Below the pieces are notes generated by a model that saw only the letters and a program-made list of their open reading frames with translations, was not told where the DNA came from and searched no databases. The position numbers were made by a program, and so were the translations under genes. Shown piece after piece: positions 1 to 9,553 of a stretch of 33,817 bases of DNA; within the stretch, counting starts at the first letter, position 1, and each line of letters opens with the position of its first letter. The DNA lies in NCBI RefSeq assembly GCF_002699855.1, contig NZ_LKBW01000201.1:17295-51111 (forward strand), written 5' to 3'. This DNA comes from Pseudomonas amygdali. GTDB lineage: Bacteria; Pseudomonadota; Gammaproteobacteria; Pseudomonadales; Pseudomonadaceae.

Positions 1-666
1 GAACTGCTCAGGTTCGCCTTCCAGTGGTGTTTTCTGGGCAATCGCGGCGCTCAGTTGCTGCGCGGCGACTTCGGCACCCATTGGCGTCCAGTGGGTGTCG
101 GTGCGCAGGAAAACCTGGCCCTGTTGCTTGGCAGCTTGCAGCGGTGCCAGCAGGTCCGGGGCAAAGATCCCGGCCTTGGCGACCTGAGCGTGGAACTGCT
201 GATACAGGTCGGTGTGCAGGCTGGCAGGCTTGCTGTCACCGATGTGCTCCGGGTACAGACGGGTTTTTGCCGGAACAATCGCCAGGACCAGTTTGGTGCC
301 CTGTTTTTCCAGCGCGTCACGCACACCCTGAATGATCGCCAGGTTGTCGGCTTCGTTCTGCTCGCCGTTGGCAACCGCGTCGAACTCTTCGTCGGTGTAC
401 AACCACTGGTCCTTGCCAAGCACAACACCCGGACGACCTTCGTTGAACAGTTTGAAGTCCAGCGCTGCCCACAGGTTGGTGCCCAGACGCTTGATCGGGA
501 ACTCATCGTCGTAATGAGTTTCCGCCGCCTTGGTCCACTTGCCGTTGAGCACGGTGGTCTCGGCCGAGGTCGAGAACGTGCTGAAACTGCGCAGCGACCA
601 GACGCCCAGGACCAGCAGAATGGCCAGGAAGATGGCGATATAGAGGATTCGTAATGAACGGGTCAT
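1..666 (-). CDS. algJ: Alginate O-acetyltransferase AlgJ (partial, C-terminus outside window)
   Basis: AlgJ is a periplasmic, membrane-anchored SGNH-like acetylesterase/acetyltransferase that works with AlgI, AlgF and AlgX in O-acetylating mannuronate residues of alginate. I translated the minus strand from the ATG at 666. The first 222 codons are open to the window edge with no stop. Residues about 7-22 form a hydrophobic signal anchor. The motif DTHW puts Asp190 and His192 exactly at the catalytic positions described for P. aeruginosa AlgJ. The catalytic Ser (about 288) would lie off the edge. A GAGGA ribosome site precedes the start, and the gap to the algI stop is 10 nt, so it is co-transcribed with algI. 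It is paralogous to AlgX, but the gene order fits AlgJ. Confidence 0.93.
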   Translation of the reverse strand, partial: MTRSLRILYIAIFLAILLVLGVWSLRSFSTFSTSAETTVLNGKWTKAAETHYDDEFPIKRLGTNLWAALDFKLFNEGRPGVVLGKDQWLYTDEEFDAVANGEQNEADNLAIIQGVRDALEKQGTKLVLAIVPAKTRLYPEHIGDSKPASLHTDLYQQFHAQVAKAGIFAPDLLAPLQAAKQQGQVFLRTDTHWTPMGAEVAAQQLSAAIAQKTPLEGEPEQF

Positions 667-676
667 GTCAGGCTCC

Positions 677-2233
677 TCAGAACTGGAAGTAAAGGAACGG
701 CGAGAAGCTTTGCGCCGAGAGTTTGAGAATCGAGGCCACGAACAGCAGCAGGATCAGTGCACGCATGGCGTAACGTGGCCAGTCGGCAACCCAGTACGCG
801 GGCTGCACCTGGGCTTCGCTGCCCACGGTGTAGCCTGGCAGGTGCAGACTGCCGGGAGCATCGCCGGGAACGGCCTTGATGGTGCCCGGTTGTGCGGTCG
901 CAGGACCGTCAGCCTTGGCGCTCTTGCCGGTGTCTTTTTCGCGGTTCTGGTAGAAGTCGCGCAGACCGAAGAACGCCAGCGTCAGATAAGCCACCACCAG
1001 TGTCGCAACTTGCAGACCGGTCAGACTGGCGCGGTTGAGTTCCGAAAGCTGCCACTCGCCGAAGCTGAACATGGCGCTGTACATACGACCGGCGACATGC
1101 AGGTTTTCGGCGCGGAAGATGACCCAGCCTATGACCACCAGCAAGAAGGTCAGTGCCCAGCGAATCGGGTTGAAGCTGTAAGGCTTGGTGTTGATGCCGA
1201 CCGCTTTCTCGATGGCCAGCCACATGCCGTGCCAGGCACCCCAGATGATGTAGGTGACGTTGGCACCGTGCCACAAACCGCCCAGCAGCATGGTCAGGAA
1301 CAGGTTGCGATAAGTCGCGAACTTGCCGCCACGGTTGCCGCCCAGGGTGATGTACAGGTAGTCACGCAGCCAGGTGGACAGGCTGATGTGCCAGCGACGC
1401 CAGAACTCGGTGATCGACTGGCTGATGTAGGGCTGCTTGAAGTTTTCCATGAAGCGGAAACCCATCATCAGACCCAGACCAATGGCCATGTCGCTGTAAC
1501 CGGAGAAGTCGAAGTACAACTGCGCGGTGTAGGCCAGTGCGCCCAGCCAGGCATCGCCGGTGGTCGGGTTCTGCAGAGCGAAGCAGTGGTCGGCGACCAC
1601 GGCCAGGGTGTCGGCGATGAACACTTTCTTGATGAAGCCCTGCATGAAGCGCGTGGCACCTTCAGAGAACTTGTCCAGCGTGTGAGTGCGGTTGTTGAAC
1701 TGGTCGGCCAGGTCGCGGAAACGCAGCACGGGGCCGGCGATCAAGTGCGGGAAGATCGCGACGAATGCAGCGAAGTCGATCAGGTTGCGCGTGGCCGGGG
1801 TGTCGCCGCGGTAAACGTCGATGATGTAGCTGATGGACTCGAAGACATAGAACGAGATACCGATCGGCAACAGCACGTGGGTCAGGATGAACGGTTCAAG
1901 ACCCATCGAGGTCATGGCTGCGTTGATGCTGTCCACACCGAAGTTGGCGTATTTGAAGTAGCCCAGAATACACAGGTCCACGATTACGCCGAGCAGCAGC
2001 CAGCGCTGTGCCGGTTTGGTCCGCACACCTGCTGCGCCTACCTTTAGACCGATCCAGTAGTTCCAGACGGTCACGCCGACGAACAACGCCAGAAAGTCCA
2101 CACGCCACCAGGCGTAGAAGATATAGCTGGCAATCAGCAACAGCAGATTGCGATAGCGTTGCCCGCTCAGGTAGTACAAGCCGAGGAAGATCGGCATGAA
2201 CAGGAACAGGAACACGTTGGATGAGAAAACCAT
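677..2233 (-). CDS. algI: Alginate O-acetyltransferase AlgI (MBOAT family)
   Basis: This 518-residue polytopic inner-membrane protein belongs to the membrane-bound O-acyltransferase family. AlgI is thought to pass acetyl groups from a cytoplasmic donor across the membrane to AlgJ and AlgX. About ten or more hydrophobic segments run along the protein. The MBOAT signature is present (FWRRWHISLSTWLRDYLY at about 278-295), and the WHG motif places the essential histidine at residue 322, the same number as in P. aeruginosa. The start at 2233 has GGAGAGATAAGG just upstream. A 191-nt non-coding gap separates it from algL, unusually large for this otherwise tightly packed operon. Confidence 0.97.
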   Translation of the reverse strand: MVFSSNVFLFLFMPIFLGLYYLSGQRYRNLLLLIASYIFYAWWRVDFLALFVGVTVWNYWIGLKVGAAGVRTKPAQRWLLLGVIVDLCILGYFKYANFGVDSINAAMTSMGLEPFILTHVLLPIGISFYVFESISYIIDVYRGDTPATRNLIDFAAFVAIFPHLIAGPVLRFRDLADQFNNRTHTLDKFSEGATRFMQGFIKKVFIADTLAVVADHCFALQNPTTGDAWLGALAYTAQLYFDFSGYSDMAIGLGLMMGFRFMENFKQPYISQSITEFWRRWHISLSTWLRDYLYITLGGNRGGKFATYRNLFLTMLLGGLWHGANVTYIIWGAWHGMWLAIEKAVGINTKPYSFNPIRWALTFLLVVIGWVIFRAENLHVAGRMYSAMFSFGEWQLSELNRASLTGLQVATLVVAYLTLAFFGLRDFYQNREKDTGKSAKADGPATAQPGTIKAVPGDAPGSLHLPGYTVGSEAQVQPAYWVADWPRYAMRALILLLFVASILKLSAQSFSPFLYFQF

Positions 2234-2281
2234 CCTTATCTCTCCGTTTGTTCAACATTCAAGGGCTCAAAGCCCCCCCAA

Positions 2282-2304
2282 ACCCCCCGTTGAAATTGGG
2301 GGGT
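2282..2304. repeat. Perfect inverted repeat in the algL-algI gap
   Basis: ACCCCCC and GGGGGGT form a perfect 7-bp stem around a 9-nt loop, 49-71 nt upstream of the algI start. Neither strand has a T-run directly after the stem, so it is not a standard intrinsic terminator. It could pause or stabilise the operon mRNA upstream of the acetylation genes. Confidence 0.6.
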
Positions 2305-2384
2305 AAAACACGTCGCGTTACGGCTTGTCGGTGAAGCAGCTCAGGCGAGGTCCGGTCTCATGGATGCATCGCTTGGGCGTGGGG

Positions 2385-2409
2385 CTTCGCGGACAAGTCC
2401 GCTCCTACA
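2385..2409 (-). repeat. Single REP element in the algL-algI gap
   Basis: The stretch carries the palindrome GCGGAC-AA-GTCCGC at 2389-2402 followed by TCCTACA. On the minus strand this reads TGTAGGAGCGGACTTGTCCG, the head of a common P. syringae group REP. A pair with the same layout lies at 18470-18559. It sits 15 nt beyond the algL stop, inside the alginate transcription unit, where REP hairpins can protect upstream mRNA from 3' decay. Confidence 0.8.
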
Positions 2410-2424
2410 AATAACAACAGTGAA

Positions 2425-3561
2425 TCAGGAGCCGTCGTTATCGCCCTTGTCGCCTTTCTCGTGCGTCAGGTCGTAAACCTTGGTCAGGTCACCGCCCAGG
2501 CGCAAAGTCTTGAACGGCTGCTTTTCGTGTTTCTCTTCCAGCACATCCGGGCTGCAGGTGTAGAGCGAGCAGTACGGTTCGAGCCAGGCGAATTTCGGAT
2601 CTTTCTTCAGGTCAGTCATGTCCTGTTTCTCGCCGTTGTGTTCAGCGAAAATCGAAGGGTCCTTGACGCCGGCCAGCACACGGTCACCCAGACGCTTCAA
2701 GGCACCATTGTTTTCCGGACGCAGATCGACACCGTTGGCCTGGGCGAAACTGGCGATCATCGCGAGGGGCAGCAGTGCGAAATTGTGATACGAAAGCGCG
2801 CGTTGACGACGCTTCATCTCGTTAGGCAGGAAACCGTCCTTGTCCACCTGATTGGCGGCGACCTTGTATTCCTTCACAGCCCAGTCGAAGAGGTCCTGTC
2901 GATTGGTGGCGACGGCGGTTGCCATCACTGACCAGGCGGCCCAGTACGAGTGGTTGTTGATTTTTTCCAGCGGCAGGTTGCTCCAGTCGCTGACCACCTG
3001 GTCGGCCAGCTTGCTGAACCATGCTTCGATGATCTTCGCGTCCTGCTGACGATTGGCCAGCGGATGCGACTCGGAGAACTTCAGACGCAGGTAGGCGGAG
3101 GACATGCTGCCCAGTGCCCATTTGCGCATGGACTTGCCGGTGTGGTTGAACTCGCGAGATTCCAGCGCATCGGCCTTGGCCCAGGTAGTCATCATGTTCA
3201 GCGCGCAGTCGAGCTGTTCCGGACGACCGTCGCGCATGTACTGCATCACGACTTTGCTGACGCCGCGCTCAAGGTCGTTGATGTCCTTGGTCGCATCGCG
3301 AAAGGCTTCTTCCGACACGGCGTTGAGGGTCGCACGTGCCTTGTCCGAACCTTCGTACTTGCTGCGGAAAACCAGCTTGTCGGTGTACGGCTTTGGAATG
3401 GCTTCACAGCTGAAATTGTGATCGCCCGTCTTCATTTTTTCGATCGGGGCGTCATAGCCCTTGGGTGGAACCAGTGCGGCGGACGCACCCGTAGCCCAGG
3501 CCATCGATGACAGAATTGCCATCGACAGCAGGGTAGGGCGTATCAGTTTAGGAGTCTGCAT
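2425..3561 (-). CDS. algL: Alginate lyase AlgL (PL5)
   Basis: AlgL is the periplasmic polysaccharide lyase of family 5. It cleaves polymannuronate by beta-elimination and clears alginate misdirected into the periplasm. The 378 residues begin with a clear signal peptide ending ATGASA at about residue 28. Active-site residues fall two positions later than in P. aeruginosa: Lys68, the NNHSYW motif with Asn203 and His204, Arg251 and Tyr258. No catalytic residue is missing. The start at 3561 lies 8 nt after the algX stop and is preceded by GAGGTG. Confidence 0.97.
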   Translation of the reverse strand: MQTPKLIRPTLLSMAILSSMAWATGASAALVPPKGYDAPIEKMKTGDHNFSCEAIPKPYTDKLVFRSKYEGSDKARATLNAVSEEAFRDATKDINDLERGVSKVVMQYMRDGRPEQLDCALNMMTTWAKADALESREFNHTGKSMRKWALGSMSSAYLRLKFSESHPLANRQQDAKIIEAWFSKLADQVVSDWSNLPLEKINNHSYWAAWSVMATAVATNRQDLFDWAVKEYKVAANQVDKDGFLPNEMKRRQRALSYHNFALLPLAMIASFAQANGVDLRPENNGALKRLGDRVLAGVKDPSIFAEHNGEKQDMTDLKKDPKFAWLEPYCSLYTCSPDVLEEKHEKQPFKTLRLGGDLTKVYDLTHEKGDKGDNDGS

Positions 3562-3569
3562 AAGTCACC

Positions 3570-5009
3570 TCATAGTCCGGCTTGAGCGGTGTGTGTCGCA
3601 GCGCTCGGGAACACGTTGCGTTTGCATACTTTGGCTTCGACTTTCTGCGGTGCCGTGCCTGCTTCCGGTCCCTGGATCTCCAGCGCCAGCAATTGCTGGT
3701 TAGCCCAGTCCTCGTCTTCGCGCAGTTCGAACGCGAAGCGTCCGTCAGTATCGGACGTTTCCGGTTTTTCGATTTTCAGATCTTCGTGACGCCCGTTCAT
3801 GTACCAGAGCCTGGCTTGAAGGACTTTCACCGAAGTATCGTCAAACTTGATATCGATCTGATTGCTGCCGTTGCGGATATCCTTGATGCCATTCTTGCCA
3901 TTGACCAGCAATTCGTTGGTACCCGGCTTAAGCGTGGTGCTGGCGCTCATGACGGCAGGCTTGCCTTCACAGCCGTTGTCCAGCAGCGCCATCATCTGGC
4001 GATAGATGGTCTCCTGATCCAGGCGATACAGCGGCGAGAATTCCCAGATGAGAATCTTCGGCGGACGCTTCTGGAAGTCTTCACTGCCCAGGTACTGCAG
4101 CATCGAACCTTCCAGACCACCACCAGGGAACGCTACGTTCAACACGTCGGCACCCATGTATTCCTGCAGGAAGCCAGCGAAGTTGTAGTTCTTGCCGCTG
4201 TGACTGGTGCCGACCAGCGTGATCTCCGGGTTGCCGGAATCGCCGAACAGGTCACCGTCGCCCGCCTCACCCTTGGGTTCGGTGGTGAACTGATCCATGT
4301 ACTGGATCGCGTAGCTGGTGCCGCACAATTGACCCGCCATATTGTGCAAAGTGCCCGTTTTGCCCATGCGTCCGGAAATATGGCTTTCGAACTCACGCTT
4401 GGGGATGTCGCTGTAACCCGGAACCTTCTTCACGGTTTCGGCGACGATTTTCGCCGTGCGTTGTGCGCCGTAAGGCGTCCAGTGCTGGTCACCGCGGAAG
4501 TAGAAGTCATGCGCCTGCTGCTCGTTGGTCAACGGCGACAGGTCCGGGACCCAGTAACCCATCTTGCTGAAGCGGCCGAGCATGGCCTGATAGTTTTTCA
4601 GCGCCTTGTCGTAGTCGAACTTGTCGCGCTCAGCTGGAAACAGCTTGTTGCGATCTACCAGACCACGGGTCGGCTGATACACCACGACCAGTTCGACGCC
4701 TTTGCTTTTGAACGCATCGTGCAGTTGTTTCATGCGGCGGTAGCCGGCAGGCGTGGTGTCGAATTCGGTGCGCAGGTCTTCCTGAGTCCGGAACAGCCAG
4801 TCGCCCTGAGCCTGGACCAGTGTGGTGAAGTTCTGCTGATAACGCGTGGTGTAGTTTTTCGCGTCATGCGCGGCCGGGCACAGAGAGCAGCAAGGCTCGG
4901 CCTTGAACGTCGGCGCTTGCGAGTCGTCTGCCCGAGCGACACCAGCGGCGGCCATCAAGGCGGCGGTGAGGCTGGACAGGCTCAACAGCTTGATCAGATG
5001 TGCGTGCAT
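3570..5009 (-). CDS. algX: Alginate acetyltransferase AlgX
   Basis: AlgX is the periplasmic enzyme that binds alginate and performs the terminal O-acetylation. It has an SGNH-like catalytic domain followed by a carbohydrate-binding module. I chose the ATG at 5009 (479 residues) over one at 5027 because AGGAAGG lies at the right distance from 5009 and the protein then starts with a normal signal peptide ending VARA. With this start the catalytic triad falls at Asp174, His176 (FRGDQHW) and Ser269 (GTSHSG), the same numbers as in P. aeruginosa, and Cys44 and Cys229 also match a known disulphide. A start at 5027 would overlap the algG stop. Confidence 0.95.
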   Translation of the reverse strand: MHAHLIKLLSLSSLTAALMAAAGVARADDSQAPTFKAEPCCSLCPAAHDAKNYTTRYQQNFTTLVQAQGDWLFRTQEDLRTEFDTTPAGYRRMKQLHDAFKSKGVELVVVYQPTRGLVDRNKLFPAERDKFDYDKALKNYQAMLGRFSKMGYWVPDLSPLTNEQQAHDFYFRGDQHWTPYGAQRTAKIVAETVKKVPGYSDIPKREFESHISGRMGKTGTLHNMAGQLCGTSYAIQYMDQFTTEPKGEAGDGDLFGDSGNPEITLVGTSHSGKNYNFAGFLQEYMGADVLNVAFPGGGLEGSMLQYLGSEDFQKRPPKILIWEFSPLYRLDQETIYRQMMALLDNGCEGKPAVMSASTTLKPGTNELLVNGKNGIKDIRNGSNQIDIKFDDTSVKVLQARLWYMNGRHEDLKIEKPETSDTDGRFAFELREDEDWANQQLLALEIQGPEAGTAPQKVEAKVCKRNVFPSAATHTAQAGL

Positions 5010-5023
5010 AACAATACCCTTCC

Positions 5024-6634
5024 TCATTCCCGCAGCTCGGTCTGGCTTTCGACGGGGTCGATCAATACGGCTTTCTTCTGGCGTACCAGCAGGTCGAGGA
5101 TTTCGTCCTGGCGCTCACCGAGGACGCCGTTGAGGCTGATGCCGACTTCTTTGGTAGGCATCAGCATCGAGACGCGATACAGCTCGACACTCAGTGGCGA
5201 GTCAATGGACAGCGGGCCGGAACCATTGCTGGACAGTTCGCCGCCAACCATGATCAGCGAGACCTGAGCGTCGAACGGATCGAGCTCAATGTCGCGGTCG
5301 GTGTCGCTCAAGTCCTTGATGTGGCCGTAAACGCCCATCAGGCCGTTGCCCATGGCGACGTTCTCGTACAGCTTGATATTCACGCTGTTACGCACGCGGA
5401 TACCGTGGCGGCGGTTGGCGATCACGCGATTGCCCCACAGCAGGTTGTTGCCGCTTTCGTACAGGGTGATGCCGTCAGTGTGGTTCTGGTAAATCTCGTT
5501 GTAGGCGACGATGTTGCCGACGCTGTTACGGTCCAGAACCACGCCGGACAATTTGTTGTTGTGGCTCTTGTTGCGGAAGATGAAGCTGTTGTCGACTTCC
5601 CGGGAAATGATGATCCCGTGCTTCTTCTTGGTCCCGTAAACGTCGTTTTCGGCGATGATCAGACCGTGCGAACGGTCGTGCGGGTCAATGCCGTAAATGA
5701 TGTTGTCGCGGTAGGTGTTGCCTTTGACCACGAAATCGCGGGTTTCATAGCAGTAGAAGCCGTACCACATGTCCGAGAACTCTGAATCGATGATCCAGCC
5801 TGTCGGTTCGGCACGCTTGAGAATCTTCGCGGTGTTGGGTGTGTACTGGGAAATACTGATGCCATAGGACTTGCTCTGGTCGTAGCCCATGCTCGCCATT
5901 TTGGTATTGGCGATCCAGGTTTCCGAGCCACCCCAGGTCAACAGAAACGGACGAAACTCGTCAGGCTTGCGATAGGTCGCCAGGCTGTTGCGGGTTTCAC
6001 TCCAGGCGTTGACCTGAGTGTGGGTGATCAGCATCTTGCCTTCGCTGACGATGAACGAACCTTTTTCCTGAGACAGACGCAATTCCTTGGTCTTGCTGTC
6101 GATCTCGAAGATCCCGGTCTCCTTGATCAGAATCGGCAGGCGCGCCACATAGACACCCGGCAACACTTCATTGAGAAACTGCTTGGGGACCTTTTTGGCC
6201 AGGTCCTGCAGGCTCACGTAGCCGTCGGAAATCATGATGGCCTGCGGGATGCCGCGCTGACGGTTGACCCATTCGGCCATCTTGTTATCGCCGCCGATGA
6301 ATTCCTTCAGGCCGGTTTCTTCCATCATCCGCGATACAGTCACCTTACCTGGCTTGTTGCGCACGATCTTTTTCAAGGCGGCTTCTGCGGTATAGCCCTT
6401 GAGGTCTGGCAACACCGGCTTGGACATTTCCAAGGGCTCGGTCGGCGGGCTGGTGATGGTGTAGGTCTTGGCCTGGTGCAACTCCTTGACCACCGCCTTC
6501 TGTGCATCGGTTACGACAGGGGCGTTAGCCAGCGCCACACCGCTGGCCATCAGCAGAGCGCTGGTCAGCAGTGCGCTTTCGAGCAGGGCATGCGGCCAGC
6601 TTCGGCTACGCCCATTGCTTGTATGACTGTTCAT
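5024..6634 (-). CDS. algG: Mannuronan C5-epimerase AlgG
   Basis: AlgG converts D-mannuronate to L-guluronate in the polymer within the periplasm and is part of the export scaffold. It is a right-handed parallel beta-helix protein. The start at 6634 (536 residues) is preceded by AAAGGAG at good spacing. A longer frame from 6664 would begin inside algE. The signal peptide ends near GVALANA (about residue 38). The motif DPHDRSHG places the catalytic base at His319, the number reported for the P. syringae enzyme. Repeating NxI/GN motifs between about 310 and 450 fit the beta-helix coils. It lies between algE and algX with no independent promoter visible. Confidence 0.97.
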   Translation of the reverse strand: MNSHTSNGRSRSWPHALLESALLTSALLMASGVALANAPVVTDAQKAVVKELHQAKTYTITSPPTEPLEMSKPVLPDLKGYTAEAALKKIVRNKPGKVTVSRMMEETGLKEFIGGDNKMAEWVNRQRGIPQAIMISDGYVSLQDLAKKVPKQFLNEVLPGVYVARLPILIKETGIFEIDSKTKELRLSQEKGSFIVSEGKMLITHTQVNAWSETRNSLATYRKPDEFRPFLLTWGGSETWIANTKMASMGYDQSKSYGISISQYTPNTAKILKRAEPTGWIIDSEFSDMWYGFYCYETRDFVVKGNTYRDNIIYGIDPHDRSHGLIIAENDVYGTKKKHGIIISREVDNSFIFRNKSHNNKLSGVVLDRNSVGNIVAYNEIYQNHTDGITLYESGNNLLWGNRVIANRRHGIRVRNSVNIKLYENVAMGNGLMGVYGHIKDLSDTDRDIELDPFDAQVSLIMVGGELSSNGSGPLSIDSPLSVELYRVSMLMPTKEVGISLNGVLGERQDEILDLLVRQKKAVLIDPVESQTELRE

Positions 6635-6660
6635 CTCTGGCACTCCTTTGGCGGTTCGCA

Positions 6661-8142
6661 TCAAAAGCGCCAGATGACGTCGACAACAGCGCGGTGCATG
6701 TATTCATCCACGCCGTTGTGATACGCATCGCCGGGCTTGAAGACACCTGCGCGCAAGCGCACCAGTGCCGAAGGTTCGTCGAACGACTGGCTGTGCGAGG
6801 CGGGCAGCAGGCCTTGTTTGAAGTACTTGGTCACGACCAGGTCCATTTCCTGACCCAGGTCCTTGCGCCCGTCTTCCAGCGGCAGCGAACTGAACGTGTT
6901 GCTGTTGCCGTTTTCACGCACTGCATTGATACCCGAGCCGCCAATACCGGTGTTGCCGTCCACTCGACGGAACTTGTGGTAGATCAGCGACGCATCGTAT
7001 TCCTCGTTCATCTGCCAGGAGGCGAACAGCGAGCCGCTTTCCACGTTGGCCATTTCGCCCTGGAACGCTTCGCCGAAACGATGGATGCGCGAACGCGTGC
7101 CGGTCCAGTTCGAGCGGTTGCTCTCCAGACCGTTCTGGACGTAATCCTTGCTGGCGCGCGAGTAAGCCGCACCGACTTGCCATTGCGGGTCAAGACGCAG
7201 ACGCAGACCCAGGTCAGTGGCCCAGCCATTCATGTCGCGGTCGTTTTTCTCGCCGGCGATGAACTGATCGTTGCCTGCGGAAGTCACGCCGATTTCGTCG
7301 CGTGTACCGTTCAGCCAGGTCAGGCTGCCCCAGTAATTGAGCGGGGTGGTGTTGCGATAGTTGTAGGCATCGCTGTCGGCTTGCAGACCCAGCCAGGTCA
7401 GATTGCCGTTGGACGTCTTGTCCAGATCATCCAGTTGCTCGCCCTGAGACTTGAGCTTGCCGTCGTCATGGCTGTAATGAGCGCGCACGCCTGCCCAATG
7501 GCCGGGGGTCCACTGGTAGCTGGCGGAACCGAACAGGTGCTTGCGTTCTTCGTCGTCGGGTGCCAGTTCGGTCAGGTCGGTGCGGTATTCGCTGAAGCGC
7601 TGGGCGGCACCCAGTTCGGCACGCAGCAAGGTGGTATCGAAGTTCCAGTTGATGGCCTCGATATTGGTGTCATGCCACTGACCATCGTCGTTGCGCAGAC
7701 GCTGACGACCCACTTTGAGGATTTCGCCGGGGTAGGGCGTGAAGCCACTGTAGCCGATCCAGAATTCACGCAGCGCAGCATAGGACTTGTCGACTTCGCG
7801 TTCGCTGGCAGTGCCACGGGAGGTTTGCGTGCCGCTGCCGTCGCTGTTGCTCTGCTCCAGCGGGTCGGTCTGAATGGTGTCGGTGGCGGTGACCACCTGG
7901 CCCATGGCATAACCGCTCCAGTTGCCGCGCTCACCATAGACCCAAGGGCGCAGGTCCAGGCCCACACCGTTTACGTCGCCGCCCGAACGGGTGCCCAGAT
8001 CGCGATCATCCTCGGCCTGTGCCGTGGCTTTCACTTCGATACCGAAATTCTGTTCTTCGGTCAGCGCTGCCAGCGTCGGGCAGGCCCACAACAGGGTGAA
8101 GCCAAGGCCCATGCCAGCAGCCATCAGGGGATTCAACTTCAT
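6661..8142 (-). CDS. algE: Alginate export porin AlgE
   Basis: AlgE is the outer-membrane beta-barrel through which alginate leaves the cell. The 493 residues start with a signal peptide (to about residue 25, ending CPTLA). They continue with alternating polar and hydrophobic stretches rich in Trp, Tyr, Arg and Asp, and end in WRF, the C-terminal aromatic signature of outer-membrane barrels. Length is within a few residues of the P. aeruginosa protein (490). The ATG overlaps the algK stop as ATGA, so the two are translationally coupled, which fits the direct partnership of AlgK and AlgE in the secretion complex. Confidence 0.95.
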   Translation of the reverse strand: MKLNPLMAAGMGLGFTLLWACPTLAALTEEQNFGIEVKATAQAEDDRDLGTRSGGDVNGVGLDLRPWVYGERGNWSGYAMGQVVTATDTIQTDPLEQSNSDGSGTQTSRGTASEREVDKSYAALREFWIGYSGFTPYPGEILKVGRQRLRNDDGQWHDTNIEAINWNFDTTLLRAELGAAQRFSEYRTDLTELAPDDEERKHLFGSASYQWTPGHWAGVRAHYSHDDGKLKSQGEQLDDLDKTSNGNLTWLGLQADSDAYNYRNTTPLNYWGSLTWLNGTRDEIGVTSAGNDQFIAGEKNDRDMNGWATDLGLRLRLDPQWQVGAAYSRASKDYVQNGLESNRSNWTGTRSRIHRFGEAFQGEMANVESGSLFASWQMNEEYDASLIYHKFRRVDGNTGIGGSGINAVRENGNSNTFSSLPLEDGRKDLGQEMDLVVTKYFKQGLLPASHSQSFDEPSALVRLRAGVFKPGDAYHNGVDEYMHRAVVDVIWRF

Positions 8143-9551
8143 AATGCTTCCTCACCGTCTTTTTCTTCTTGCAGGGCCTGCATCGCCATCGCGTTCTGAG
8201 TAGCGGTAGCGCCCCGGACTTTTTGCTCGCGTGCCAACAGGTCTTTGGCGGTGGCGAGCTTTTCAGGCGGCAGTTGTGTATTGAGGGCCTCGACAAGCTC
8301 GGTCGCTTGCGGGGTCTGACTGGCCAGCGCCAGTTGCGCGAACACCCAGGCGTTGACCGGGTCGGGCATCGTGCCCTTGCCCTGCGAGAACAGTTGCGCG
8401 AGGGCGAAATCTGCGCTGTTCTGGCCACCACGGGCTGCGGTCAGCAACTCGTCCACGGCTTTTTGCGAGTACACCTGACCGAGGTAGCCACGGCGGTAGA
8501 TCTGACCCAGGTAGTAATGGGCGGAAATCTCCGTTGCTGTGGCTTTCTTCAGGTGCTCCTCGGCCTTGAAGGCATCGGGCGTGACCCATTTGCCTTCGTA
8601 GTACAGGCGTCCAAGCAGCAGCTCGGCGCGAGGCTGGTCCGCCGCGCGGCCGTTGTTCAGGTATTCCATCATCTTGTTGACGTCGCCCAGTTCGGGGAAG
8701 TCGTAAAGCAGTTTGGCCAGCGTGACCCACGAGACCGGGTAGCCAGGCGCAACGCTTTCCAGCAATTGCTGAGCGGTCTTTTCGTCTGGCGTACCGATGG
8801 TGGAGTCACCCAGTACGCGCGCGACGCTGTCCACTCGTTGAGCATTGACGCGGCCAGCGGCGTAGTCGCTCTTGAGCTTTTCGATCAAGGCCGTGCGCTG
8901 CTCGGCCTGGCCGCGTGTCTGGTAGACAGTAGCCAGCTCGACGTAGCAGATATCCGTGGCTGACAGTGCCTGTTTGCAGATGCTCTCGACCTCATCGAGG
9001 TGTTGAGCATAAGTGCCTTGCGTGCGATACAGCAGCACCTGAGCCAGACCTGCCTCCGGATAACCGGCAGCGCGCCACTCACTGATCTTCTGTTGCGCAT
9101 TCACTTCAGGGAAGGTGTGCGGGTATTGCAGATACAGCATCGCCAGCGGGATCAGGGTGCCGGATTCGCCATTGGCGAAGGCCTTTTTCAGCAGGCCTTC
9201 GGCTTCGCGATGTTCGGCTTCGGTAGCGTCGGGCTTGGCCGCCAGCAGACGGCCCAGGCGCGACTGCGCCCGAGGGGAGGTCTGCGCGGCAGCGCGGTAG
9301 GTAGCCTCGGCCTGCTTGAGCTGAGCCGGGTCGCGAGTCGCGACCTGAATATCAGCAAGGCCGACTTGCGCGTCGCTGTAGCCCAGGTCCGCCAGCTGCC
9401 GATAGTTCTGCTCCGCCAATGCAGTGTCGCCGTTTTTCAGGGCTTCATTGGCAAGGCGTTGATCAGGCAGGCCGGCACAGCCGCTCAGGCCGAGCGCGAC
9501 GGCGAGGCTCAGTAGCGTGGGGGTCGACAGGCGTCGTAGTGGGCTGTTCAT
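8139..9551 (-). CDS. algK: Alginate outer-membrane lipoprotein AlgK
   Basis: AlgK is a TPR/Sel1-like repeat lipoprotein that positions AlgE in the outer membrane and scaffolds AlgX. The 470 residues begin with a lipoprotein signal whose lipobox LSGC puts the acylated cysteine at residue 25, with no Asp at +2, so outer-membrane sorting is expected. The rest is helical with repeated Sel1-type patterns (for example [20 protein letters not shown]). It begins 2 nt after the alg44 stop and overlaps algE by 4 nt. Confidence 0.94.
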   Translation of the reverse strand: MNSPLRRLSTPTLLSLAVALGLSGCAGLPDQRLANEALKNGDTALAEQNYRQLADLGYSDAQVGLADIQVATRDPAQLKQAEATYRAAAQTSPRAQSRLGRLLAAKPDATEAEHREAEGLLKKAFANGESGTLIPLAMLYLQYPHTFPEVNAQQKISEWRAAGYPEAGLAQVLLYRTQGTYAQHLDEVESICKQALSATDICYVELATVYQTRGQAEQRTALIEKLKSDYAAGRVNAQRVDSVARVLGDSTIGTPDEKTAQQLLESVAPGYPVSWVTLAKLLYDFPELGDVNKMMEYLNNGRAADQPRAELLLGRLYYEGKWVTPDAFKAEEHLKKATATEISAHYYLGQIYRRGYLGQVYSQKAVDELLTAARGGQNSADFALAQLFSQGKGTMPDPVNAWVFAQLALASQTPQATELVEALNTQLPPEKLATAKDLLAREQKVRGATATQNAMAMQALQEEKDGEEAL

Positions 9552-9553
9552 GG

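Noticed and set aside
2282..2304. Intrinsic terminator between algL and algI
   Set aside because: The perfect stem has no following T-run on the minus strand, and terminating there would cut off essential acetylation genes.
3582..5267. Long open frame on the plus strand (561 codons) opposite algX and algG
   Set aside because: It lies opposite genes with exact catalytic motifs, has a composition typical of GC-rich antisense frames, no recognisable domain and no ribosome site. The same holds for the long frames opposite algI, algD, alg8, algE and rhlB.
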